Source of the DNA: Duganella phyllosphaerae
GTDB taxonomy: Bacteria > Pseudomonadota > Gammaproteobacteria > Burkholderiales > Burkholderiaceae_D
Length of the DNA: 38,919 nucleotides
Direction: 5' to 3'
Assembly: GCF_001758785.1 (NCBI RefSeq)
Contig: NZ_LROM01000104.1
Coordinates: forward strand, 1-38,919
Shown: piece after piece, positions 31,031 through 38,919 of the stretch
Numbering within the stretch: position 1 is the first letter of the stretch
How the letters are laid out: each line of letters starts with the position of its first letter
The notes under the pieces: generated by a model
Database searches by the model: none
The model's input: the letters and a program-made list of their open reading frames with translations, nothing else
Told to the model about the DNA's origin: nothing
Translations under genes and position numbers: made by a program

Positions 31031-33151
31031 ATGAACCACCTGACACTTACCGCGCTGGCCGCCGCCAGCCTCACCTTGTGCGCCACTGCCCGCGCTCATC
31101 ATCCGACCCTTGCCACTGTGGAAGTGGTCGAAAGCCGCCTTGCGCCCAACAGCGGCCTTGGCCTGGATGAGCAAAACGGCACCGGCTCGCGCCTCGGCTT
31201 GACCGCGCGCGAGACCCCGGCCAGCGTCAGCAGCATGAGCGCTGCGGACATGGCCGAGCGCGTGCTGACGCGCGCGCAAGACGCCGCCGTGCGCATGCCG
31301 GGCGTGAGCGAAGCGCCGTCACCCGGCAACGGCGGCACCAGCCTGTCGGCGCGCGGCTTCGCCGGCCACAATTCGGTGGCGCAGATGGTCGATGGCACCC
31401 GGCTGGTGGCAGCGGTAGGCACCATCACCTACCCGTTCTCGACCTGGCCACTGGCATCGGTGCAGGTGCTGCGCGGCCCGGCCTCGGTGCTGTACGGTGA
31501 CGGCGCCATTGGCGCGGCGGTCAACTACGTGACCAAACAGCCCCGTTTCGACCGGTTCGAAGGTGAGGCATACGCCAGCGCCGGCTCGTGGAACACGGTG
31601 CGCGGCGGTGTGGGTGTGCGCGGCCCGGTCAACGACATGGTGGCGTATTCGCTGTACGCCGACGCCCAGAAAAGCCATGGCTACCGTTCGGATTCCGGTT
31701 ACCAGCGCCAGAACCTCTCCGGCGCAGTCAGCATACGTCCCAACCGCGACCTGGCAGTGACCGTGCTGGTCGATGCCGGTCACAACGACGACGCCCGCTA
31801 CTTCGGCACGCCGCTGCGCAACGGCAAGCTGGACGACAGCCTGAAACGCCTGAGTTTCAATGTCAACGACGCCCTGGTCAAATACAACGACCGCGTGTGG
31901 CGCGTAAAAGTGGCCTACCAGGCAGCGCCGGGCGTGCAAGTGCGCAACGAGAGCTACTACCTGACCAGCAAGCGCCACTGGCGCAACACCGAGAGCTATA
32001 CGCTCAACCCGGCCGGCACCGCGCTCGATCGCGACAGCTACCTGGAAATCTTGCACGACCAGCAGCAGGTCGGCAACCGCCTCGACGTCACGCTCGATGG
32101 CACGCTTGCCGGCCTGAACAGCCGCTTCGTCGCGGGAGTGGAGTGGTATCGCACCCAGCTGTTCCTGACCAATAATTCGCCGTACACCGGCAGCTCGGTG
32201 ATCAATCCCTACAATTTTGTGCCCGGCAGTTTTGCCGGCGCCAACCCGAGCCAGACCCTGGCGCTGCGCCGCGCCGAGCTGGCATCGACCGCGGTCTTCG
32301 CCGAGAATGTGCTCGACCTGGCGCCGCACTGGAAACTGGTGGCCGGCCTGCGCCGCGACCGCATGGCGCTGGACAACCACGAACTGCGCAGCGGCGTGCG
32401 CGCGGCCAGGAACTACACGCCGGTGACCGGCCGCGCCGGCCTGGTGTGGAACGTCGATCCCGCTGTCAGCCTGTACGCCCAGTACGGCACCGCCACCGAC
32501 CCGCTGAGCGGCGCTCTGGCCCTGCCCAACGGCAGCCCCAGCTTCGATCTCACCAGGGGCAAGCAACTCGAGGTCGGCGCCAAGGGCGGCATCAACGCCA
32601 TCCGGGGCGAGTGGAGCGCGGCCCTCTACAAGATCGAAAAAAACAAGCTGCTCTCGCGTGACCCCGACAACCCGGCCGTGGCGCTGCAGATCGGCCAGCA
32701 GTCATCGACCGGCATCGAACTGGCGTTTGCCGCCGAGCCAATACGCGGCTGGACAATCGACGCCAACCTGGCCGCGCTGCGCGCCCGCTACGACGACTTC
32801 AACGAAATGGTGGCAGGCGTGCCGGTCTCGCGCAGCGGCAACACCCCCACCGGCGTACCGGAGCGCACCGCCAATATCTGGACCGGTTACCGCTTCGTGC
32901 GCGGCTGGCAGGCCGCCCTCGGCGCGCGTTACGTCGGCGCGCGCCAGGCCAATACCGCCAACACCGCCAACCTGCCAGCCTACACCGCGCTCGACGCCAC
33001 GCTGGCGTGGGCGGCGTCGCCAAATCTGGGCGTAACCTTGTCGGTCAAGAACCTGGCCGACCGCGATTACGCCTTGTCGGGCAGCGCCGGCGTACGCTGG
33101 CTGCTGGCCGACCCGCGCTCGGTGCAGCTGACGGCGCGTACCACGTTCTGA
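31031..33151 (+). CDS. TonB-dependent siderophore-type receptor
   Basis: This outer-membrane barrel imports iron complexes or similar ligands. The 706-aa precursor has a signal peptide (about residues 1-22, ending ATARA), a plug domain with typical motifs (GFAGHNSVAQMVDGTR; LASVQVLRGPASVLYGDGAI), and a beta-barrel ending in TARTTF with the terminal Phe. The sequence is of the FhuA/FpvA-like siderophore receptor type; the ligand cannot be read. No ribosome binding site is evident before the ATG. It is divergent from the phytochrome gene and appears monocistronic. A candidate Fur box and repeated boxes lie upstream. Confidence 0.9.
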   Translation: MNHLTLTALAAASLTLCATARAHHPTLATVEVVESRLAPNSGLGLDEQNGTGSRLGLTARETPASVSSMSAADMAERVLTRAQDAAVRMPGVSEAPSPGNGGTSLSARGFAGHNSVAQMVDGTRLVAAVGTITYPFSTWPLASVQVLRGPASVLYGDGAIGAAVNYVTKQPRFDRFEGEAYASAGSWNTVRGGVGVRGPVNDMVAYSLYADAQKSHGYRSDSGYQRQNLSGAVSIRPNRDLAVTVLVDAGHNDDARYFGTPLRNGKLDDSLKRLSFNVNDALVKYNDRVWRVKVAYQAAPGVQVRNESYYLTSKRHWRNTESYTLNPAGTALDRDSYLEILHDQQQVGNRLDVTLDGTLAGLNSRFVAGVEWYRTQLFLTNNSPYTGSSVINPYNFVPGSFAGANPSQTLALRRAELASTAVFAENVLDLAPHWKLVAGLRRDRMALDNHELRSGVRAARNYTPVTGRAGLVWNVDPAVSLYAQYGTATDPLSGALALPNGSPSFDLTRGKQLEVGAKGGINAIRGEWSAALYKIEKNKLLSRDPDNPAVALQIGQQSSTGIELAFAAEPIRGWTIDANLAALRARYDDFNEMVAGVPVSRSGNTPTGVPERTANIWTGYRFVRGWQAALGARYVGARQANTANTANLPAYTALDATLAWAASPNLGVTLSVKNLADRDYALSGSAGVRWLLADPRSVQLTARTTF

Positions 33152-33370
33152 TCATGAAACAGGCGCTGCAGTGCGTGCACCAGTGCCTGGGGTTGGCGCC
33201 GCCGGGAGTCGCGTTGAACGGCACCGCGTGTGTGGTGGCGTGGCGCGTGTTCGTGCCGTGCAAGAGGCGCCAGCAAGGCAGCATTTCTGCAGCCTGCAAC
33301 GTGTGCCGCTTGACGTTTCGCGCAGAGGCTTCCAGAATCAGCGGAGAGTATTCACAGCCTGGGGCGCAAA

Positions 33371-33595
33371 ATGGAAGAACGCGTTGCAAAACTCGAAGCG
33401 GAGATGGCGGCGATCAAGCTCGACCTTGGCATCCTCAAGGCCACGGTGGCCACCAAGGCCGACCTGGCCGAGGCCATCGCCGGCACCAGGACGTCCATCG
33501 CAGACGCCAAAAGCACGATCATCATGTGGACTGTGGGCGCGATTTTCCTGGCGCAGATACTGCCGGGCTTGCTCAGAAAGCTGGGCCTGCAGTAG
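33371..33595 (+). CDS. Small coiled-coil, tail-anchored membrane protein
   Basis: The 74-aa product starts with an amphipathic helix of clear heptads (ERVAKLEAEMAAIKLDLGIL), followed by a linker and one membrane helix (about residues 50-68, IIMWTVGAIFLAQILPGLL) near the C-terminus. The architecture resembles XhlA-like or DUF1640/CCDC90-like small proteins, but I cannot make a firm family call. A TTGACG (33310-33315) and AGAATC (33334-33339) 18 bases apart could be its promoter. The gap of about 220 bases before it contains no other gene that I can support. Confidence 0.65.
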   Translation: MEERVAKLEAEMAAIKLDLGILKATVATKADLAEAIAGTRTSIADAKSTIIMWTVGAIFLAQILPGLLRKLGLQ

Positions 33596-33615
33596 CGATT
33601 ACTTGTGGCTGGCCC

Positions 33616-34608
33616 TTAGTTTGCCTTTAACCACGCGATATACGCCGTCACCCCCGCGCTCACATCGTAAAACGGCTTGTCGTAACCAATCGCGCGCAGC
33701 TTGGCGATGTTGGCCTGGGTGAAGCTCTGGTACTTTCCCTTGAGCTTGTCCGGGAACGCGACGTACTCCAGCAGCTTTTTCTCCACGATGGCGTCCAGCG
33801 TCAAGGCGCCGCCTTCAGGCTTCAGGTTGTTGACAACCGCCACCGCGATATCGTTGAACGGCTGCGCACGGCCGGTGCCGAGGTTGAAGATGCCGCTCTT
33901 GTCCGGGTGATCGAGGAAGAACAGGTTGACACTGACCACGTCGTCGATATACACGAAGTCGCGGGTCTGGGTGCCGGCCGCGTAGCCGTCGTACTCGCCG
34001 AACAGTTTGACTTGTCCATCGGCCAGGAACTGGCGGTACTGGTGCAGCGGTACCGAGGCCATATTCCCCTTGTGGAATTCGCGCGGCCCATACACGTTGA
34101 AGTAGCGCAGTCCCACCACTTGCGCGCCGCGCTCGCCATGCTCCTTCCAGTAGTTGCGCACGTACTGGTCGAACAGGAACTTGGAGTAGCCGTACACGTT
34201 CAACGGCCGCTCGCCCGAGCGCTCTTCGGTAAAACCTTCCTCGGCGCCATACACGGCAGCCGACGACGCGTAGATGAACGGGATCTTTTCCTTCTGGCAG
34301 AAGTGGAACAACGAGACGCTGTAACGGAAGTTATTGCGCATCATGTACTCGCCGTCCATTTCCATGGTGTCCGAGCAGGCGCCTTCGTGGAACACGGCCG
34401 AGAACTTGCCGGCAAATTCGCCGCGCTCGAGGCGCTCGATGAATTCTTCCTTGCCCATGTAGTCGACCACCTCGGCATCGACCACGTTGAGAAATTTTTC
34501 CGGCCGCTTCAAGTTGTCGACCACGAAAATCGCCTCGCTGCCGCGCCGGCTCAGCGCGTGAACGATGTTACTACCAATAAAACCCGCACCGCCGGTTACC
34601 AAAATCAT
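33616..34608 (-). CDS. hldD: ADP-L-glycero-D-manno-heptose 6-epimerase
   Basis: This cytoplasmic enzyme makes ADP-L-glycero-D-manno-heptose, the last step before heptose is added to the LPS inner core. The 330-aa product has the Rossmann motif TGGAGFIGSN (5-14), the catalytic tyrosine and lysine of the short-chain dehydrogenase type (Tyr139-GYS-Lys143), SSAAVYG (115-121), and the NADP contact region near 31-34. Length fits the family. ATG at 34608 with AGGA upstream is the start; the frame continues upstream only as noise. It lies 19 bases downstream of waaF, in one operon. Confidence 0.98.
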   Translation of the reverse strand: MILVTGGAGFIGSNIVHALSRRGSEAIFVVDNLKRPEKFLNVVDAEVVDYMGKEEFIERLERGEFAGKFSAVFHEGACSDTMEMDGEYMMRNNFRYSVSLFHFCQKEKIPFIYASSAAVYGAEEGFTEERSGERPLNVYGYSKFLFDQYVRNYWKEHGERGAQVVGLRYFNVYGPREFHKGNMASVPLHQYRQFLADGQVKLFGEYDGYAAGTQTRDFVYIDDVVSVNLFFLDHPDKSGIFNLGTGRAQPFNDIAVAVVNNLKPEGGALTLDAIVEKKLLEYVAFPDKLKGKYQSFTQANIAKLRAIGYDKPFYDVSAGVTAYIAWLKAN

Positions 34609-34627
34609 GATGTGTCCTGTTCTGAAA

Positions 34628-35683
34628 TTAAAGGGCTGCCGGCCGGGCCGGCAGCATGGCGCGCAGCGGCGTCCACACCAGGTCCACCGTGAGCTTTTGC
34701 ATGCAAGCCTGGTGGCCCAGCGGACACACGCGCTGCTGGCAGGGGGCGCACTCGAGGTGCAGCCACAGTATCTTGGCCAGCTCCGACAACGGCGGCGTAT
34801 GCCGTGGATCGGTCGGACCGTACAGCGCCACCACCGGGCGCTTGAGCGCGGCGGCAATGTGCATCAGGCCCGAATCGTTGGTCACCAGCGCCGCCGCGCT
34901 GCCGATAATGGCCAGCGCGTCGGCCAGCGAGGTCACGCCCGCCAGGCTGCGCACGCCAGGGGCGGCGGCAACGATCTCGTCGCATACCTCGGCATCCTTG
35001 GCCGAGCCCATCAGCACAATCGTGATATCGGGCCGCGCTTGCTGCAACAGCCGCGCCAAGCCGGCGAAATAGCCGCTGGGCCAGCGTTTGGCCGGGCCGA
35101 ACTCGGCGCCCGGCGCGAACGCCACGATGGTGGCGCCGGGCGCAATGCCCACCCGGCCCAGCGCAGCGACCTTGTCGGCGTCGCTGATGGTCAGCTCGGG
35201 ATAGGGCACGTTCTGCGGCGCCGTGGTCGAGACCGGACCGGCCAGCGCCGCGTAAAACGGCAGCATCGGCCGCTTGCTTTTGCGGTCGTCGTGGTGCATC
35301 ACGTTGATCAGGCCGTAGCGCATCTCGCCCTTGTAGCCGACCCGCTTCGGAATCTTCGCCAGCCACGGTATCAGCGCAAATTTCAGGGTATTGGGCAGGA
35401 TGTAGGCTTCGTCGTAGCCGCGTTCGCGCAGCACCCGCGCGTAGGCGCGGCGTTCGGCCCATTGCAGCTTGCCGTGCTTGAACGGCGTTTCCAGCACCTC
35501 GCTTACCTCGGCGGCGGCGCGCCACACGGGCGCCACCCAGGCCGGGGCCAGCACGTCGATGCGGCGCTGCGGATTGGCGTCCTTCAAGGCGCGCAACAAC
35601 GGCTGCGCCATGACGGCGTCGCCGATCCAGTTGGGCGAGATCACCAGCGTGCGCACGGCACGCGTTTCGATTGATTTTTCCAT
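34628..35683 (-). CDS. waaF: Lipopolysaccharide heptosyltransferase II
   Basis: This cytoplasmic, membrane-associated glycosyltransferase (family GT9) adds the second heptose to the LPS inner core using ADP-heptose. The 351-aa product shows N-terminal VISPNWIGDAVMAQPLLRAL (about 14-33) and the C-terminal nucleotide-sugar site NDSGLMHIAAALKRPVVALY followed by GPTDPRHTPP. It starts at ATG 35683, behind GGAACTT. The product of hldD supplies its donor, which fits the two-gene operon. The 287-bp gap upstream contains the palindromic element at 35722-35883. Confidence 0.95.
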   Translation of the reverse strand: MEKSIETRAVRTLVISPNWIGDAVMAQPLLRALKDANPQRRIDVLAPAWVAPVWRAAAEVSEVLETPFKHGKLQWAERRAYARVLRERGYDEAYILPNTLKFALIPWLAKIPKRVGYKGEMRYGLINVMHHDDRKSKRPMLPFYAALAGPVSTTAPQNVPYPELTISDADKVAALGRVGIAPGATIVAFAPGAEFGPAKRWPSGYFAGLARLLQQARPDITIVLMGSAKDAEVCDEIVAAAPGVRSLAGVTSLADALAIIGSAAALVTNDSGLMHIAAALKRPVVALYGPTDPRHTPPLSELAKILWLHLECAPCQQRVCPLGHQACMQKLTVDLVWTPLRAMLPARPAAL

Positions 35684-35721
35684 AAGTTCCAGAGAGACCG
35701 ACCAGCGGCGGCCACGCCCTG

Positions 35722-35883
35722 GCAGCCTGTCGGACTTGGGATCGTCAGCTGCAAAAATACCTGGATCGGTCCATATTTCGCCGCTTTCTCGGCCCATAGC
35801 CCGTTATGGGCACTGCGAAATCGACAAAATCTGTCCTCGACCAGCTATTTTTTCGCTCTGACTCCCCAAGCCCGACAGGCTGC
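35722..35883. repeat. 162-bp nested palindromic (MITE-like) element
   Basis: The outer arms are 19 bp (35722-35740 and 35865-35883), reverse complements at 18 of 19 positions, with weaker similarity continuing inward. Two inner stems share nearly the same centre: ATTTCGC/GCGAAAT (35775-35781, 35815-35821) and GCCCATA/TATGGGC (35792-35798, 35805-35811, six-base loop). All are centred near 35800. There is no gene inside. The design fits a small non-autonomous mobile repeat that can fold as RNA or DNA. Whether it is repeated elsewhere cannot be seen here. Confidence 0.7.
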
Positions 35884-35970
35884 TAGGCGCTGCCGAACCG
35901 GCAAACCGGAATTATAGCGCCAAGGCGCCCGCGCGGCGGGCGGGCAGGCAGACGGCGCAGCGCCTCCGCT

Positions 35971-37299
35971 CTATGGCCTGGCCCGGGCCCCCGCCAGTGC
36001 CGGCAGCAAGGCCGCCAGCGCCACCAGTGCAAAGCTGCCGTGCAGCAGGTACGTCATCGCGTAGCCGTAATGCGTGACCAGGTAGCCGGCCACCACGTTG
36101 CTCGACGCCGCCCCCACGCCCTGCACCACCATGACCGCCGCCAGCGCCATGTTGAAGTGGCCGCTGCCGCGCGTCAGGCGCTCGACCAGGAACGGCGTCA
36201 GGATGCCGAGCAGGCCCACACCGAGCCCGTCGAGCAGCTGCACCGGGTAAATCATGGCGAACTCGGAAAAGCTGTACGCCAGCACCCCGCGCAGCGGCAG
36301 GCTGAGCACCGCCAGCACGGCCGCTGCGCGTACCCAGTCCAGGCGGATGATGCGCTGCGCCAGCAGCGCCGCCGCCAGCGCCGACAGTTGCGACACCATG
36401 GTGATCACGGCCGTGGTCTCGAACGGACGCTGCATCTGCAAGGCGAACTGCTGCGAGATCAGGCGCGCCAGCGGGGCATTGCCGAAGTGAAACAGCAGCA
36501 AGGCCACGCTCAACAGCAGCAACGGACGGTTGGCTGCCAGCACCCGCCACGACGGCGCGGGCGGCGTTGCCCCAGCCGCTGGTGGCTGGCCGCTGCAGGC
36601 CGGTCCCGATAGCGCCACCATGCCTGCGCCCGTACTATCCAGCCCTGCCGCATTGTCGACATGGGACGGCGCCAGTCCACGTGCGGCAGCGTGGTCGATG
36701 CTGGCCGGCGCAATCGCGAGCGTGGCCATGATGGCGGCGATGGTGGTGATCAGCATCAGGCCGGCCACGCCGGGCAAACCGAACCAGGCGCTGGCGCCCC
36801 AGGTGCCACCGAGCAGGACCACGTTGCCGGCATGGTTCCAGGCTTCGTTCTTGCCCAGCTGGCGGCCGAAGTGCTTCGGCCCCACTACGCCAAGCGTGAT
36901 GCCGGTGAGCGCCGGCGCGATCAGCACGCCGGCCAGCGCGGCCAGCGCCTGCGTCACGAACACCACGCCCTGTTGCGGCCAGGCGATGCACAGGAAACTC
37001 ATGGCCGTGATCAGGGCGATCGGCACGACGATCATCATGCGCTTGCTGCGGGTGCGGTCGGCAAACGCGCCGGCCGGCACGCCGGCGGCCAGGCCTATCG
37101 CGCCACCGATGGTGGCCAGCATGCCCAGGTCCATCGGCTGCCAGCCTTTCGTGGTCAAAAAAGCGTCGAGGAACGGACCGAGGCCGTCCCTGGCATCGGC
37201 CAGGAAAAAGTTGAGCAGCGCCAGCGCCCACAGCGTGGCGACGGTGGGACCGGCGATGGCTGCCGACGCCGGAGCGCGGCCGGCCGGCACCGCGCTCAT
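35971..37299 (-). CDS. MFS transporter
   Basis: The 442-aa product is a major facilitator superfamily permease with about 12 hydrophobic segments in the inner membrane. The loop after helix 2 (GAFADRTRSKRMM) is the MFS motif A region. A hydrophilic central loop (about 215-260) separates the two halves. No substrate motif is recognised. It overlaps the ArsB-like gene by ATGA (37296-37299), so the two are co-translated. It does not resemble ArsJ, the MFS protein known from arsenic operons, so a role in arsenic export is not supported by sequence. Confidence 0.85.
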   Translation of the reverse strand: MSAVPAGRAPASAAIAGPTVATLWALALLNFFLADARDGLGPFLDAFLTTKGWQPMDLGMLATIGGAIGLAAGVPAGAFADRTRSKRMMIVVPIALITAMSFLCIAWPQQGVVFVTQALAALAGVLIAPALTGITLGVVGPKHFGRQLGKNEAWNHAGNVVLLGGTWGASAWFGLPGVAGLMLITTIAAIMATLAIAPASIDHAAARGLAPSHVDNAAGLDSTGAGMVALSGPACSGQPPAAGATPPAPSWRVLAANRPLLLLSVALLLFHFGNAPLARLISQQFALQMQRPFETTAVITMVSQLSALAAALLAQRIIRLDWVRAAAVLAVLSLPLRGVLAYSFSEFAMIYPVQLLDGLGVGLLGILTPFLVERLTRGSGHFNMALAAVMVVQGVGAASSNVVAGYLVTHYGYAMTYLLHGSFALVALAALLPALAGARARP

Positions 37300-38546
37300 G
37301 ACACCACCTGCAACAGCAACAGCGCAGCCAGCAGACTGGCAGGCATCACCAGCACCCCGAGCTTGAGGAAGCCCCAGGCGCTGAAATGCACGCCCTCGCG
37401 GCGCAGCGCGGTCAGCCACAGGATGGTGGCCAGCGAGCCGCTCACCGACAGGTTGGGCCCCAGGTCGATGCCGATCAACGCGGCGGCGCGCAGCGCGGGA
37501 CCGGCTGCCACGTGGTCGAGCGTGGCGGCGCCCAGCAAGCCGGCCGGCAGGTTGTTGAACAGGTTGCAGGCCAGCGCCAGCACCGCGCCGGCGATGCCGT
37601 TGGCCATAACCGGTTGCGCCGACTGCAAATGCTGCAATTGCGCCGCCAGCGCCGCCACCACGCCGTGCGCCTGGAGCGCCTCGATCAGCACGAACAGGCC
37701 GGCCACCATCAGCAACACGTCACACGACAGCGCCCGGACGGTGGCGCCCGGCGATACGCGCGCGGCCATGCTGGCGGCCAGCAACGCCACCAGCCCGGCC
37801 GCCAGCGTGATCGGTCCCAGCGGCAGGCGCCAGGCCGACGCCACGCCCAGCAACAGCGCGGTACCGCCGAGCGCGCCCAGCGTCACGCGGCCACCGGTGG
37901 CCAGCGTAGGCACGGCGACGTCACGCCCGATCGCGGCAGGCAGGCCGGCGCGCAAGCGGTAATACAGGATCGCGTAAGTGACCACGATGGCGCCGAGCGA
38001 CGGCAACAGGAACATCGAGAGCCAGTCGGCCAGGCCCGGCATGTGGGCGCCGAACACGACCAGGTTGGCCGGATTGGAGACCGGCAGTACGAAGCTGGCG
38101 GCGTTGGCGACAAAGGCGCACAGCAGCAGGTACGGCACCGGCGGCGCATCGACCGCGCGCGCCACCGCGTAGACCGCCGGGGTGAGCACCACGGCGGTGG
38201 CGTCGTTGGACAGCAATACCGTTACCACGGTGCCGGCCAGGTACACCAGCAGGAACAGGCGGTGGCCGGAGCCGTCGGCCGCGCGCGCCGCGTGGGCGGC
38301 CAGCCAGTCGAACACGCCATGGCGGCGCCCCAGTTCGGCGAGCAGCATCATGCCCGCCAAAAACAGGTAGACGTCGGTGCCGCGCGCCGCGCCGGCCATG
38401 ACCTGGTGCAGGTCGACCAGGCCGAATATCAGCAAGGCGGCGACGGCGGCCGCCGCCCACACGGCTTCGGGCAGGCGCCAGGGGCGCACCACGATGCCCA
38501 ACATGGTGATGGCGGTGATCGTCCACAAGATGATGTTACTCGACAT
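37296..38546 (-). CDS. arsB: ArsB/ion-transporter superfamily permease (probable arsenite or anion transporter)
   Basis: The 416-aa product has about 11-12 hydrophobic segments and the paired motifs of the ArsB/NhaD ion-transporter superfamily: LSNDATAVVLTPAVYAVAR and PVSNPANLVVFGAHMP in the first half, NLFNNLPAGLLGA and DLGPNLSVSGSLATILWL in the second. ArsB expels arsenite across the inner membrane by proton exchange. No arsR or arsC is visible nearby, so another anion is possible. Length is close to ArsB (about 429 aa). It starts at 38546 without a strong ribosome binding site and overlaps the MFS gene. Confidence 0.75.
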   Translation of the reverse strand: MSSNIILWTITAITMLGIVVRPWRLPEAVWAAAAVAALLIFGLVDLHQVMAGAARGTDVYLFLAGMMLLAELGRRHGVFDWLAAHAARAADGSGHRLFLLVYLAGTVVTVLLSNDATAVVLTPAVYAVARAVDAPPVPYLLLCAFVANAASFVLPVSNPANLVVFGAHMPGLADWLSMFLLPSLGAIVVTYAILYYRLRAGLPAAIGRDVAVPTLATGGRVTLGALGGTALLLGVASAWRLPLGPITLAAGLVALLAASMAARVSPGATVRALSCDVLLMVAGLFVLIEALQAHGVVAALAAQLQHLQSAQPVMANGIAGAVLALACNLFNNLPAGLLGAATLDHVAAGPALRAAALIGIDLGPNLSVSGSLATILWLTALRREGVHFSAWGFLKLGVLVMPASLLAALLLLQVVS

Positions 38547-38567
38547 GGCTGGATTCTTCAGGGTTGG

Positions 38568-38919
38568 TCAGTGTTGTTCAGGGTCGGCGGAAATCGCTTC
38601 GATGGCCAGGCCGGCGGCGGCGCGCGTACCGATGCCCACGGCTGCAAACGGCTGGCCCGGCGCCAGCGGCACGCCGACCAGGTCGGGCCGGAAGTAGATG
38701 ATGGCGCCGTCGGTCAGGATCACACCATTGGCTTCGCCGCGCGGGCCGTGCAGCACGGCGTCGATCACGCCGCGCACCGAAAACTGCTGCAACGGCGGCC
38801 GTGACGATGGGGATGGCAGCATGGGCGGGCCATCGCCCTGCCCGTCCACGGCGCCACCGGAAGCGAGATTGACCAGCGCCTGCGCGCGCATGGCGCCGCC
38901 GCTGGCCGGCTGGCCGATC
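38568..38919 (-). CDS. Unknown protein, C-terminal part; cut by the window edge
   Basis: An open frame enters from the right edge and ends at TGA 38568-38570, 21 bases before the ArsB-like gene starts. The visible part is about 116 aa; an internal ATG at 38891 is not needed because the frame is open to the edge. The first half is low-complexity Gly/Pro/Ser; the second half (FSVRGVIDAVLHGPRGEANG and VILTDGAIIYFRPDLVGVPL) looks like a small beta-rich domain. I do not recognise the family. It is probably the first visible gene of the operon with the permease and MFS genes. Confidence 0.55.
   Translation of the reverse strand, partial: IGQPASGGAMRAQALVNLASGGAVDGQGDGPPMLPSPSSRPPLQQFSVRGVIDAVLHGPRGEANGVILTDGAIIYFRPDLVGVPLAPGQPFAAVGIGTRAAAGLAIEAISADPEQH

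Noticed and set aside
33007..33630. Open frame across the end of the TonB receptor and the small coiled-coil gene.
   Set aside because: It overlaps both real genes in another frame, and its translation after 33154 is low-complexity, with no ribosome binding site or motif.

Overview
The window looks like chromosomal DNA of an Oxalobacteraceae-type betaproteobacterium (Massilia, Duganella, Telluria or Janthinobacterium relatives). The support is GC-rich codon use, many signal-transduction genes, Oar-like and siderophore-type TonB receptors, betaproteobacterial waaF/hldD genes and dispersed palindromic repeats. This taxonomic call is inference: no rRNA or tRNA gene was seen.

Layout. 1-2118: edge of a Tat-exported protein, thymidine kinase, a membrane-anchored HNH_3-like protein and two coupled small genes. 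2215-3942: a chemoreceptor with a FliA-like promoter. 4310-8141: penicillin-acylase-family enzyme, ParB-like protein and a secreted SnoaL-like protein, all on the minus strand. 8300-11429: a three-gene signalling operon joined by ATGA overlaps (GAF-LuxR regulator, CHASE3 sensor kinase with a pseudo-receiver, single-domain response regulator). 11602-16783: an unknown protein, an Oar-like TonB receptor, a NodB-fold deacetylase and a proline-rich lipoprotein. A REPIN-like repeat lies at 16844-16956.

17048-22099 (minus strand) is the most interesting part. Five overlapping genes encode an ATP-grasp enzyme, a PRTase_2/TRSP protein, a HAD phosphatase, a StiP/PRTase_1-PELOTA protein and a HpcH-like C-C lyase. 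This is the biosynthetic module that comparative genomics has linked to tellurium-resistance (Ter) stress systems and predicted to make a nucleoside-like metabolite. No terC, terD or terB gene is present in this window. About 300 bp away and divergent lies a stressosome-type operon (22400-28663): rsbR, rsbS, rsbT, an RsbX-like phosphatase fused to a second HATPase domain, a histidine kinase with an RsbT-like N-terminus, a REC-PAS-HK-REC hybrid kinase and a 78-aa unknown protein. It meets, tail to tail, a bacteriophytochrome histidine kinase (28660-30864). Together these suggest, but do not prove, a stress- and light-sensing switch beside a small-molecule pathway.

31031-38919: TonB receptor with candidate operators, a small coiled-coil membrane protein, the LPS heptose genes waaF-hldD, a 162-bp nested palindromic element, and a minus-strand operon with an MFS transporter, an ArsB-like permease and a truncated unknown gene at the window edge.
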